Positions 26,789 through 35,339 of a stretch of 52,063 nt of DNA are shown piece by piece. The position numbers and the translations under genes are program-made. Every line of letters starts with the position of its first letter. The stretch's first letter is position 1. The notes under the pieces were generated by a model. That model ran no database searches, was not told where the DNA came from, and saw only the letters and a list, made by a program, of their open reading frames with translations. Source of the DNA: Deinococcus sp. Arct2-2 (GTDB lineage: Bacteria > Deinococcota > Deinococci > Deinococcales > Deinococcaceae); the NCBI RefSeq assembly GCF_004801315.1, contig NZ_SSNW01000036.1, forward strand, positions 1-52,063, in the 5' to 3' direction.

Positions 26789-26809
26789 CGCCTCTTTGGG
26801 GGCGTTTTT
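26789..26809 (+). terminator. rho-independent terminator
   Basis: CGCCTC TTTG GGGGCG followed by five T. The six-pair stem has one T-G pair. It stands about 100 bases after the membrane-protein gene. Confidence 0.55.
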
Positions 26810-26887
26810 GCTGTTCCACGCACTCCAGATACCAACGACACACCGCGCGACTCCATTACACTCCTCCTCTGACCAACCCCGCCCCAG

Positions 26888-27040
26888 TCACGGTTTCCCA
26901 GTCCTTCGACGCTGGAGTTTGAACAGGGCGGCGACAATCTGACTGTCCGCAGGTTGCCGGCCTTCAAGCTTGAGGGCCTTGATGGTGGCGAGGTCGAGAG
27001 GATGGGGCTGGTGGGAGGTCAAGATTTTATCTTTGGACAT
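26888..27040 (-). CDS. small repeated-family protein, copy 1
   Basis: Fifty residues from ATG 27040: MSKDKILTSHQPHPLDL then ATIKALKLEGRQPADSQIVA and LFKLQ. A close relative of the same length and order lies at 48286 (MPKDKIPTYHQTHPPDL). The identity at DNA level continues about 65 bases upstream of the ATG, where both frames stay open, so the coding part may start earlier. The helix pattern of the DLATIEALRLEGLQPA part could be a helix-turn-helix. No function is known; it may be part of a decayed mobile element. Confidence 0.4.
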   Translation of the reverse strand: MSKDKILTSHQPHPLDLATIKALKLEGRQPADSQIVAALFKLQRRRTGKP

Positions 27041-27611
27041 GCTGAGGCTCGTGCGCCGGCTCAAGCGTGGGCTCAGGCGGGCACACACTATCTCTCAGGG
27101 GACAGGGGGTAGCTGGGGGCTGGGGAGATGGCGGGCTCACAATGGGCCACCGCAATCAATAGAGGCCACAGCATTTGCTGCGGTGCACAGTGGAACTGCA
27201 GACTGAATCTGCAGTTCATCCCAGATTCTTTGGCTTAAACCCTACCGGGAGCGGCATCAGACTGACCGCAAACCCACACCCAAAGACAAGGGGGCTGACT
27301 AGCGTAGGAACACTACCTCACCCTTAAAAGACAGGTCACCATTAAACTTTCCGAGTGAGTTCAACTCACCATGGTGAGGACGGTTTTTGAACTTGATTTC
27401 AACGACCTCCATGCAAATCACGTCTCAAGCGACAAAAGAGCCCTCTCCCCTTGCGGGGGAGGGTAAGGAGGGGGATGGACGGCGTAGCCGTTCCAGGACA
27501 GGAATTTCCAGCAACACCTGAACAGTTTCCGAGCGACTGACCCAGGAAGCGGTCTGAACAACAGATGGGCATCACCCGATCACGCTCCGATCATGCCTCC
27601 TGGATTAGCGT
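27041..27611. other. intergenic region with several palindromes
   Basis: 570 bases without a gene. It contains a perfect hairpin GAACTGCAGA-ctgaa-TCTGCAGTTC (27193-27217), the overlapping palindromes GTGAGTTCAACTCAC (27355-27369) and CTCACCATGGTGAG (27365-27378), and the C-run/G-run hairpin CCCTCTCCCC TTGC GGGGGAGGG (27441-27463). These are described under findings. Confidence 0.6.
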
Positions 27612-27860
27612 ATGGACATGTCGATGATCTCCCGCACCGCAACGGCAGGCCAGTCGGTCTTCAGCCAGATTTACGTGCTGCGTCTGTGGCACGAACTGTC
27701 GGCTGAACCCACCCCCGGCGAGACCTGGCAGGCCAGTCCGTTTGACCCCCGCAGTCAGCGGCGATGGCATGTTCGTTCAGCGGCAGCTTGGATGACGGCT
27801 CTGACCAGGGGCGCCCCTGACTGGTTTCAGGATGACGGGGAACTGGGGGCGCAGGCATGA
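27612..27860 (+). CDS. hypothetical protein, first gene of an exported-protein operon
   Basis: An 82-residue protein rich in Trp (RLWHELSAEPTPGETWQASPF is typical of the middle), with no export signal. The family is not recognised. Its TGA overlaps the next ATG by four bases (ATGA), so the three genes 27612-29589 form one operon. Confidence 0.5.
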   Translation: MDMSMISRTATAGQSVFSQIYVLRLWHELSAEPTPGETWQASPFDPRSQRRWHVRSAAAWMTALTRGAPDWFQDDGELGAQA

Positions 27861-28528
27861 CAGGCCACAGCAGGTTCATACGGCACGCTGTTCTCTCTGC
27901 CCTGATGCTGGGCAGCGCCCAGGCACAGTTTTTCACGCCGTCTTTCCAGAACTACCAGACCTTCGCTCAGCGCTCGGTGGGCTACGTGGCGGCCACTGTG
28001 AAGCCGGATTTCACGGCCCTGGCCGTCACGCAGGCCCTCAAGCCACCCGCAGCGCCTGTAAAATACAAATACGCCCTGGCCAGAACCGATTTTGCTTTCA
28101 AGGGCCAGCCCACCCAGCAAAGTCGCTGCGCCCAGATGGCCACCCGGCCCGACGATCAGCGCCAGATGGCCGCGCTATGCCTGGGGCTGTTCCAGAACAT
28201 GGAGGCGCTGCCAGAGTTCCGCAAACACAACGTCTCCACCGCCCTAGCCGTCCTGATCGGCGTCAGTTTGCAGATCAGCCGGGGTCAGGAACTGGATGAA
28301 GCCAGAAGCGACCTGCTGATCCGGGGCCTGAACGACGTGCTGATCGACAGCCAGACCATGAAGGGCACACGCGCAGACCTTCAGGCCACCTACGAGTCAG
28401 CGTTGATGACGGCAGGATTGATCGTCACGCTGTTTCAGCAGGGCGATGAAACCCAGGATGCCCAGCTCAGTGCCGCCGCCAAGGCGCTGGCCCAGAGCGT
28501 GCTGCTGGGCTTCGGGGTGAAACCGTGA
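27857..28528 (+). CDS. exported hypothetical protein, DUF6683-like
   Basis: A 223-residue protein with a signal peptide (RFIRHAVLSALMLGSAQAQ). The mature part starts FFTPSFQNYQTFAQR and has ALAVTQALKPPAA, LCLGLFQNMEALPEFRKHN, a long helical region and ALAQSVLLGFGVKP. This layout recalls the DUF6683 family, though I cannot confirm that here. It overlaps both neighbours by four bases and is probably made with the following exported protein; the two may act together in the envelope. Confidence 0.6.
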   Translation: MTGHSRFIRHAVLSALMLGSAQAQFFTPSFQNYQTFAQRSVGYVAATVKPDFTALAVTQALKPPAAPVKYKYALARTDFAFKGQPTQQSRCAQMATRPDDQRQMAALCLGLFQNMEALPEFRKHNVSTALAVLIGVSLQISRGQELDEARSDLLIRGLNDVLIDSQTMKGTRADLQATYESALMTAGLIVTLFQQGDETQDAQLSAAAKALAQSVLLGFGVKP

Positions 28529-29589
28529 AGACCCTGCTGACCCTGCTTGCGATGCTCGGTGCGTCCGTCGCGCAGGCCACCTCAGCAGGCATCCTGTGGG
28601 CCGGGCCATCAGGCGAGGTTGCGGGGACGGTGCTGCTGGCCTGCGTGAGCGGCACCCCGGCCTGTGCGCCGTCGTCACGGGCGCAGCGGTTAAGCGGCTC
28701 CGGGAAATACGCGGTCTACACCTGGACGCCCCCCAACGAGCAGCCCGCGCTGTTCCTGGCCTGGCGGGACGTGAACGCCAACACGCAGATCGACGCGGGC
28801 GACGAACTCGCGCAACTGGACGGCGTGGATCCACTGAAGGGCCGCCTGGGCCGCTACGACGGCAACTGGAAGGCGTTCCTGGGCAGCAAGCGACTGGATG
28901 ACCTGTACCAGACTGAAACGCTGGGAACACTACCCCCTCAGGGGCCGATGCCTGCGCTGGCGCAGATTCCCGTGACGGCTGGCCCGGCACAGCCAAGCAC
29001 TTCGCCTGCACGCGGCAGCTTCAATGGCACCTGGCTGCTGATCGGCGCTTTCCCCGGCCCGCTGCCCCAGGCGCGGGACTGGAGCCGGCCCGCCACCCTG
29101 CGCCCGGACGCCGCCTGGCCGCTGATGAATGTCGGTTTCCAGGACCGGTTCAAGGGGCGGTACCTGCTGACGCTCGATCTGCCCCTGCCTCCAGCGGGCT
29201 GTCAGCGCCAGTCCCTGAAGCTTGAAGGTCAGTTCGACACGGCGGGCGGCGTCCTGAAGTTCCGTGATACGGCCAAGACCCTGACCACCGAATGTGCCGG
29301 AGCCAGCAAGGGAGGTGCAGTCACCGCGGAGACCCAGGTCCAGTGTCAGATGGTGACCGCCGCGCTGCCTGCCGCGCAGCGGGCCAGCACTTACACACAG
29401 TGTCTGGCCGCTCTGTCTTCATCGGGTGGTGAGACCACGCGCACCACCCAGAAGCAGCCGCTGGAGACCCATACCTACCGCTACCGCCGCTATGACCTGC
29501 ATCTCAGCACGGATGAACGTAACGGGTCCAACTACCTGCTGTTTCTGGAAGACGAGCGCGGGCAAATGTACGTGTACAGGCGCAGTTGA
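28525..29589 (+). CDS. exported hypothetical protein
   Basis: A 354-residue protein from GTG 28525. Signal peptide MKTLLTLLAMLGASVAQA. The first third carries a small beta domain with AWRDVNANTQIDAGDEL, an Asp/Asn loop of the type seen in calcium-binding or dockerin-like motifs. The rest is beta-rich with several Cys (CQRQSLKL, TTECAG, VQCQMV, TQCLAAL). No enzyme motif is visible. Last gene of the operon. Confidence 0.6.
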   Translation: MKTLLTLLAMLGASVAQATSAGILWAGPSGEVAGTVLLACVSGTPACAPSSRAQRLSGSGKYAVYTWTPPNEQPALFLAWRDVNANTQIDAGDELAQLDGVDPLKGRLGRYDGNWKAFLGSKRLDDLYQTETLGTLPPQGPMPALAQIPVTAGPAQPSTSPARGSFNGTWLLIGAFPGPLPQARDWSRPATLRPDAAWPLMNVGFQDRFKGRYLLTLDLPLPPAGCQRQSLKLEGQFDTAGGVLKFRDTAKTLTTECAGASKGGAVTAETQVQCQMVTAALPAAQRASTYTQCLAALSSSGGETTRTTQKQPLETHTYRYRRYDLHLSTDERNGSNYLLFLEDERGQMYVYRRS

Positions 29590-30095
29590 CTCACTCGACC
29601 TCGCCCTGTGGAGTGGGCTCCGTTCCTGCGGGGCTGAACGTGGTGAAGGGTGAAATGCTGGCCAACTCGCATGAGCGCTTTCCGGACCTGCAGTGTAGAG
29701 GCGTGTGAAAACACTCGTTTCCGCGCCCTTTTTGAGCACGCGATCAGGACGCTCTTCCGGCCTTGCAAAACCCTGTTGCGCCATCATCTGCCGTGGCAAC
29801 CCATTTTCGCAAGGCTGAGGCGCGCCTGCAAGTTGGCCAAAATTTGGCCCTTCGCCAAGTTGAGCCCCACCAAGTGGGCGATGAAGGCCACGTTGCGCGC
29901 GAGGCCCAGGGTGGAGTGGGGCTTTAGGTCAGAGGGGCCGTCACTGATGCCACACCGACTGTGGGCTGATCCACAGCACTGGCGTTCTCTGGAGCTCGCG
30001 GCGCTACCGGCAACAGGTTCCGTTCAGAGTCGTGTTTCAGGCCTTGAGCCATGAGTTCTTCTTACAACAGCCGCAGTTGCAGTTGATTGGCGGTG
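29590..30095 (-). other. transposase remnant and spacer
   Basis: On the minus strand from about 30003 to 29790 a frame reads SSRERQCCGSAHSRCG, then TLGLARNVAFIAHLVGLNLA and KGQILANLQARLSLAK. This looks like the tail of a DDE transposase, with the word VGLNLAKG shared with the scrap at 21540. No ends are visible; IS3 copy 1 starts directly after. Confidence 0.35.
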
Positions 30096-30152
30096 TGAGG
30101 GTGAGTCAGTTTTGCACACGTGGAGTTAAGCCCCGATCATAGGAGGCACCCC

Positions 30153-30452
30153 ATGACCCAGCGCAAAACATACACCGCCGAATTCAAGCGAGATGCTGTC
30201 CAACTCGCGCAGTCCACCGAAAATATAGCGGGCACCGCCCGCGACCTTGGCATTGGACTCTCTGCCTTAAGAAAGTGGATTAAAGCCGACCAGCACAATG
30301 GGGAGTTGGCCTTCCCTGGTCAGGGCCGTCAACTCTTGACACCTGAACAAGAGGAACTCAAACGACTCCGCAAGGAGAATGAAATTTTGCGTCAGGAGCG
30401 CGAGATATTGAAAAAAGCCGCGGCCTTCTTTGCCAGAGAGACCACGCGTTGA
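30153..30452 (+). CDS. IS3-family OrfA
   Basis: A 99-residue helix-turn-helix protein starting at ATG 30153 behind AGGAGG. It reads MTQRKTYTAEFKRDAVQLA, TARDLGIGLSALRKWIK, then a leucine-zipper-like RKENEILRQEREILKKAAAF. OrfA binds the element ends and is fused to OrfB by frameshifting in this family. The frame is intact. Confidence 0.85.
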   Translation: MTQRKTYTAEFKRDAVQLAQSTENIAGTARDLGIGLSALRKWIKADQHNGELAFPGQGRQLLTPEQEELKRLRKENEILRQEREILKKAAAFFARETTR

Positions 30453-31314
30453 GATACGTGTTTATCCAACAGTGGCGCACCCAGTACCCGTTGAAAGTGT
30501 TGTGCCGGGTGCTGGACGTGTCCAGCAGTGCGCTTTACAGCTGGCAAAGAAGGCCATCATCACCACACGCTCAGCAAGACGCGCTGCTCCAACAGCGCGT
30601 CCGTGTGCTGCACGAAGCCAGCAAAGGGCGTTACGGTGCGCCTCGTCTTCAGGCCGATCTGCGCGCTGAAGGACAACCTGTTTCCCGCAAACGGATTTCG
30701 CGCTTGATGCGGGCTGCTGGCCTGCGGGCCAAGGGAAAACGACGATTCGTACGAACGACGGACAGTGAACACACCTGTGCGGTCTGCCCCAATGTGCTCA
30801 ACCGAGAATTTGCCGTTCAGCACGCCAATACAGTGTGGGCTTCTGATCTGACGTGTATTCCCACCAAAGAGGGTTGGCTGTATGTGGCCGTCACACTTGA
30901 TCTGCATTCACGGGCGGTGGTGGGGTACGCCATGGAGGCCCAGATGCCAGCGACCTTACCCTTAGCAGCCTTGCGGATGGCCGTGGGCGCAAGGAAACCT
31001 TCGCCTGGTCTCCTCCACCACGCAGGGCCGTGGAAGTCAATACGCCAGCAAAATTGTTCAAGCCGAATTGACGCGCATCGGTGCGCAAGGGAGCATGAGC
31101 CGGAAGGGCAAGTGCTGGGATAACAGCGTTCTAGAGAGCTTTTTCAGCTCCCTGAAACGGGAGCTGCTGGACACTGCTCCCTTTGAAAGCCGAACGGTAG
31201 CGCGGCAAGCCATCTTTGAATACATTGAAGTCTTCTACAATCGACGCCGACGCCACTCGACCCTGGACGACTTGACACCATACGAGTTTGAGCGCCAAGC
31301 TCAAGTGGCTTAAC
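30449..31314 (+). pseudogene. IS3-family OrfB transposase, frameshifted
   Basis: The integrase-type transposase reads well from 30449 (FIQQWRTQYPLKVLCRVL, ARRYGAPR-like GRYGAPRLQADL, ANTVWASDLTCIPTKEG with the first D) to GLLHH near 31020. One base too many there destroys the SDRGSQY motif, including the second catalytic Asp. The other frame continues SKIVQAELTRIGAQGS, then CWDNSVLESFFSSLKREL (the E) to 31314. It cannot make a full transposase. The copy at 42005 carries the same lesion. Confidence 0.8.
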
Positions 31315-31452
31315 CAGATGTGCGCAGAACCGATTCAAGCCCAAGCAGCAGGAGCAACGCTTCGCGAGTCAGCTCCTCCGCCCTACCCTCAGCCTACCGA
31401 ACCTGACTTCCGTCTGCCAACCCCAAATAGGCGAGGCGCTAATCACATACAT

Positions 31453-32151
31453 TCAACCTCTTTTTCGGCTGATCAAAGGATGCCGGTTTCCGCGCGACTG
31501 GAATGGCCTGTTGCAGACCTCTTCCCCCCTCGGTTCGTCTCCAGTATCAACCTGCGCGTGTGGGTTCACCCGCCGCAGTCCAGCGATGAGCAGATCGACC
31601 AGGCGACGGGCGTCGTAATGGGGATCGGTTCCAGCACCGATGCAGAGGTTGCCCACCCCGCGCATCAGTTCGTAGGCCTGGATGCCTGGGCGAATCTCGC
31701 CAGCCTCCACCGCCGCGTCCAGAAAAGCCGTGCATACCGGCGCCAAGCGGTCGAGCAGGTGGCGATGCAATGCGTCGAAACTGGGATCGCCCGGCTGCAT
31801 CACGTCGGCCAGGCCATGCTTGGTCGCCAGAAAATCCACGAAGAGCTGGATCCACTCTGCCAATGCAGCGTAAGGGCTGGCGTAGCGGGCGAGCAGCACT
31901 GGACCAGCCTCGGCACAGGTCTCGACCTGATGGCGGTACACGGCGATGATGAGGTCGGCCCGCGTCGGGAAATGACGGTAGACCGTGCCGATGCCGACCC
32001 CAGCCTGGGCCGCGATCTCGCGTACCGAGACTTCGACGCCAGATGTAACGAACAGGGCGGCGGCGACGTCCAGCAGCGTCTGTTTGTTGCGCTGAGCGTC
32101 GGCCCGCTGGGCAGAAATGCGTGGCGCGGAGGGCGCGTCTATGTCGGTCAC
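31453..32151 (-). CDS. TetR/AcrR-family repressor
   Basis: A 232-residue regulator starting at GTG 32151 behind GGAG. The helix-turn-helix reads LLDVAAALFVTSGVEVSVRE and IAAQAGVGIGTVYRHFPTRADL. The ligand domain follows; the last 35 residues after GLRRVNPHAQ are not typical and may derive from sequence joined by the nearby IS3 end. It is divergent from the SDR at 32298; two GGAAC-N3-GTTCC palindromes lie between them, so it probably represses both. Confidence 0.85.
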   Translation of the reverse strand: MTDIDAPSAPRISAQRADAQRNKQTLLDVAAALFVTSGVEVSVREIAAQAGVGIGTVYRHFPTRADLIIAVYRHQVETCAEAGPVLLARYASPYAALAEWIQLFVDFLATKHGLADVMQPGDPSFDALHRHLLDRLAPVCTAFLDAAVEAGEIRPGIQAYELMRGVGNLCIGAGTDPHYDARRLVDLLIAGLRRVNPHAQVDTGDEPRGEEVCNRPFQSRGNRHPLISRKRG

Positions 32152-32173
32152 TCTTCAAATCTCCTTGACTGGC

Positions 32174-32218
32174 TTGACAAACGGAACACTGTTCCGTAAT
32201 GTATGGGAACGACGTTCC
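32174..32218 (+). promoter_or_regulatory. promoter with two TetR-type operators
   Basis: TTGACA (32174-32179), 17 bases, TAATGT (32197-32202) form a good promoter towards the SDR. GGAACACTGTTCC (32183-32195) fills the spacer and GGAACGACGTTCC (32206-32218) follows the -10. The centres are 23 bases apart, about two helix turns, so two dimers could bind on the same face and block polymerase. Confidence 0.7.
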
Positions 32219-32297
32219 GCTTAACCAGCATAGCCGATGGAACGCCCGGTGACCAGACCCCTCTGATCCTGACCTCCTCAACCCAACGGAGTCCCAC

Positions 32298-33035
32298 ATG
32301 CATACCGCTTTTATCACCGGAGCCAACAAGAGTATTGGCTTTGAAACGGCCCGCCAACTGCTGCAACAGGGCTATCACGTCTACCTCGGCAGCCGCACTT
32401 TAGACAATGGATTGAAAGCCGTAGCACAGCTCAACGCTGAAGGCTTGACCGAAGTCGAAGCCATCCAGATTGACGTGACCGATCAGGCGTCCATTCAGGC
32501 GGCGCGGGCAGAGATCGGCAGCAAGACGGCGTCGCTGGACGTCTTGATCAACAACGCTGGAATCAACGGCGGCATGCCGCAATCGGCGCTCAAAGCCGAC
32601 ATCAGCGCTTTTCGCCGGGTGTTCGATACCAATTACTTCGGCGTCGTGATGGTCACCCAGGCGTTTATCGATCTGCTCCAGCAGGCCCCGCAGCCGCGCA
32701 TCGTGATGGTGTCGTCAAGCACAGGCTCGCTCACCCTACAAAGTGATCCCACTTGGAAATACTACGCGCATAAAGGTGCCGTCTACTCCCCGTCAAAGGC
32801 GGCCCTTAATTTGTACACCGTTGCTTTGGCCTATGAACTGCGCGACACGCCGTTTAGAGTCAATGCGGTTGACCCCGGCTTTGTCGCCACCGACTTCAAC
32901 GGGTACCGCGGCACCGGCACCGTGCAGGAAGCCGGGGCGCGTCTGGTGAAATACGCCGTGTTGGACGAGCACGGCCCCAGCGGCAAGTTCTTCAGCGAGG
33001 AGTACAACCCGGCCACCGGCGAAATCCCCTGGTAA
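32298..33035 (+). CDS. short-chain dehydrogenase/reductase
   Basis: A 245-residue classical SDR: TGANKSIGFETA cofactor loop, DVLINNAG, catalytic Ser in VMVSSSTGS, YSPSK with Tyr and Lys, and VDPGFVATDF. It oxidises or reduces a carbonyl or alcohol with NAD(P)H; the substrate is unknown. Divergent from the TetR gene and probably induced with it. It is followed after 75 bases by the extended SDR at 33110. Confidence 0.9.
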   Translation: MHTAFITGANKSIGFETARQLLQQGYHVYLGSRTLDNGLKAVAQLNAEGLTEVEAIQIDVTDQASIQAARAEIGSKTASLDVLINNAGINGGMPQSALKADISAFRRVFDTNYFGVVMVTQAFIDLLQQAPQPRIVMVSSSTGSLTLQSDPTWKYYAHKGAVYSPSKAALNLYTVALAYELRDTPFRVNAVDPGFVATDFNGYRGTGTVQEAGARLVKYAVLDEHGPSGKFFSEEYNPATGEIPW

Positions 33036-33109
33036 GCCAGACCCTTCAGCGCCGTTCGGCTGATCTTCCCCGCGCCCCTTTCAGCAAGGAACAGTCCCCA
33101 GGAGACTTC

Positions 33110-34000
33110 ATGCGTGTTTTTGTTACAGGTGCCACCGGCTTCGTCGGTTCCGCTGTCGTCTCAGACTTACTCCGGGCCGGCCATCAGGTGCTGGGCCTCG
33201 CCCGCACCGACGAGGCGGCCCAGTCGCTGAATGCCGTGGGTGCCGAGGTGCATCGGGGCAACCTCGAAGACTTGGAGAGCCTGCGCCGCGCCGCAACTAG
33301 CGCTGAGGGCGTGATTCACACCGCTTTCAACTACGACTTTTCCAACTTCGCGCAGCATAGTGAGAATGATCGCCGGGCTATTGAGGCGCTGGGCGAGGCG
33401 CTCGCAGGCACCGACCGGCCCCTGATCGTCACCTCCGGGCTGCCCATCACGCCGAACCGCCCAACCACCGAGGACGACGCACTGCCGGACGCGCCAGGGA
33501 GCAGGCCCAGGGTCTCTGAACAGACTGCCCTGTCGATGGTGGAGCGCGGCGTGCGGGCCGTCGTGGTCCGGATGCCGCAGGTTCATGACCGCGACAAGCA
33601 GGGGCTCGCCACCTTCATGATCGCGCTGGCCCGCGAGAAGGGCGTCTCAGCTTACGTCGGGGCCGATGAGGGCCGCTGGCCCGCCGTCCACCGGCTTGAC
33701 GTGGCCCCGCTTTACCGGTTGGCCCTAGAGTAGGGCGTGGCCGGGGCGAGATACCACGCGGTGGCTGAAGAGAGCCTGCCGGTGAAGGCCATGGCACAGG
33801 CCATCGGACAGGGCCTTGGGCTGCCGGTGGTGGCCCTGTCCACCGAGGATGCCGCCGCTCATTTCGGCTGGTTGGCCTTCCCCGTCGCCATGGCCGCACC
33901 GGCGTCAAGCGCCTTGACCCAGCAGCGACTGGGCTGGCGTCCAGCCGGGCAGCCCGGTTTTCTCGACGACCTCGAACACTCCCACGCCTTCTCCTTCTAG
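33110..34000 (+). pseudogene. extended SDR / NAD-epimerase-like protein with an internal TAG
   Basis: The frame reads FVTGATGFVGSAVVSDLL, GNLEDLESLRRA, GVIHTAFNYDFSN and RWPAVHRLDVAPLYRLALE, then TAG (33731-33733), then continues in the same frame with YHAVAEESLPVKAMAQAIG to 34000. The paralogue at 42497 reads through this point (LYRLALERAAPGTRLNGVAEE). One base change therefore splits a gene of about 296 codons. The truncated 207-residue product keeps the cofactor fold but lacks the substrate lobe. Confidence 0.8.
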
Positions 34001-34087
34001 TCCTGAGCCGCCGCACGCGCCTGCACTCGTCGCCCAGGGCAAGCCGAGACCAAGGGACAACCAACACCTCATCCAAGGAGTCTTGCC

Positions 34088-35047
34088 ATGAACACCCCTG
34101 TCAGCACCGCCGACTTCATCCCCGTGAATGAATCTACGCCCGTCCTCTCCTTCAGCCCGGTGGTGCTCAGCGTGCCAGGCCGCCTGGTGCCGCTGGAGCT
34201 GAAGGTGTCCGTGCCCGCCGTGGGCGACCAGCTGCCGGTCATCCTGTTCTCGCACGGCCACGGGCGATCAAGTTATCTCTCCTCACTGCGCGGGTACGGC
34301 CCGCTCGTAGACTTCTACGCCGCCCACGGCTTCGTTGTGATCCAGCCGACCCATCAGGACTCCAAGGCGCTCGGCCTCGACCCCACGGGTCCCGAAGGAC
34401 CCTTGTTCTGGCGCTCCCGCGTCCACGACATGCACTCTATTCTCGACCATCTGGATCAGATTGAGGCGGCTGTGCCAGGCCTGAGCGGACGACTCGACCG
34501 CACCCGGATCGCCGCGGTCGGGCATTCTCTGGGCGGGCACACCGTGGCCATGCTCGCGGGCATGCGGATCACCAGCCCCAACGACGGAACCGCCCTCGAC
34601 CTCTCGGATGCGCGGATCAAGGTAGGCGTGGTGATGGCCGGGCCGGGCAACGGGGCCGACCTCGCGGCTTTCGCGTCCGAGCACTACCCGGATCTGCGCA
34701 ACAACAGTTTCGCCGAAATGACGACGCCGGCCCTGGTGGTTGCGGGTGACAAGGACGTAAATCCCATGTTTTCAGATCGCGTGGACTGGCGTTCCGACCC
34801 GTACTTCCTGAGTCCCGGCCCCAAGGATCTGCTGACGATCGTCGGCGGGGAGCACATCCTCGGTGGCGTCTCCGGCTACGACGCCGCCGAGACGACCGAT
34901 GAAAACCCCGAGCGGGTGTCGGCGGTTCAGCGGCTGACCTGGGCCTACCTCCGCAGCGCACTCTACCCTGAGGACCGCGCCTGGGACACCGCCCGCGCCG
35001 CGCTGAAGGGCCGGGCCGAGCCGCTGGCCCGAACCGAGTCCAAGTAA
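34088..35047 (+). CDS. alpha/beta hydrolase
   Basis: A 319-residue hydrolase. It has LPVILFSHGHGRSSY with the oxyanion strand, the nucleophile elbow AVGHSLGGHTVAM, an acid in VVAGDKDVNPMF and a late His in IVGGEHILGGVSG. The closest architecture is that of dienelactone hydrolase or PAF-acetylhydrolase-like esterases. No signal peptide. It lies 88 bases after the SDR remnant in the same direction, so the three may be one detoxification operon under the TetR-type promoter. Confidence 0.88.
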   Translation: MNTPVSTADFIPVNESTPVLSFSPVVLSVPGRLVPLELKVSVPAVGDQLPVILFSHGHGRSSYLSSLRGYGPLVDFYAAHGFVVIQPTHQDSKALGLDPTGPEGPLFWRSRVHDMHSILDHLDQIEAAVPGLSGRLDRTRIAAVGHSLGGHTVAMLAGMRITSPNDGTALDLSDARIKVGVVMAGPGNGADLAAFASEHYPDLRNNSFAEMTTPALVVAGDKDVNPMFSDRVDWRSDPYFLSPGPKDLLTIVGGEHILGGVSGYDAAETTDENPERVSAVQRLTWAYLRSALYPEDRAWDTARAALKGRAEPLARTESK

Positions 35048-35095
35048 CCTAACCTGTCGCACCAAATGGCCGTCGGCAGCGGCTGTCCGGTGCTA

Positions 35096-35213
35096 TTGAT
35101 CTCTACATCAGTCTGCGACGCTATGAGTGCAGGGGCATCGTCCCAGTGCGGAATTTTGGTTCTACGTCAACACGTGAAGAGCAAAAAGCGTCGCCAACTT
35201 TGGCAGAGATCAA
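35096..35213. repeat. MITE-A copy 1 (IS630-related, TA target)
   Basis: A 118-bp element with inverted ends TTGATCTCTACATCAGT / TTGATCTCTGCCAAAGT, flanked by TA on both sides (35094-35095 and 35214-35215). Its ends resemble the left end of the IS630 element at 43630 (TTGATCTCGGCTGAAGT). It holds no gene. A second copy of the same length is at 39752. Confidence 0.8.
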
Positions 35214-35217
35214 TAGT

Positions 35218-35339
35218 GGTAGTCCGTTGACTGAGCCTGATGAACGAGCCAGGGGCCGTGTCCATCGCTGAGGTCGACCAACCCACGCCGCGAAAAACAA
35301 CGTGTTTCTGGGATCACCAAGACAACTCAACGGACTACC
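35218..35339. repeat. MITE-B copy 1
   Basis: A 122-bp element with perfect ends GGTAGTCCGTTGA / TCAACGGACTACC. The flanking bases ATAGT occur before it and, one base after its right end, behind it. It holds no gene. Copies are at 39874 and 43504. Confidence 0.8.

Larger units (their letters stand above)
30096..31343 (+). mobile_element. IS3-family element, copy 1
   Basis: Starts TGAGGGTGAGTCAGTTTTGC and ends at GATTCAAGCCCA. The two ends form an imperfect inverted repeat of about 37 bp (TTTTGCACAC / GTGCGCAGAA are the best blocks). Genes orfA and orfB lie between. The right 390 bases are repeated at 42005-42399 and the left 60 bases at 52003-52063. No target duplication is evident. Confidence 0.8.
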
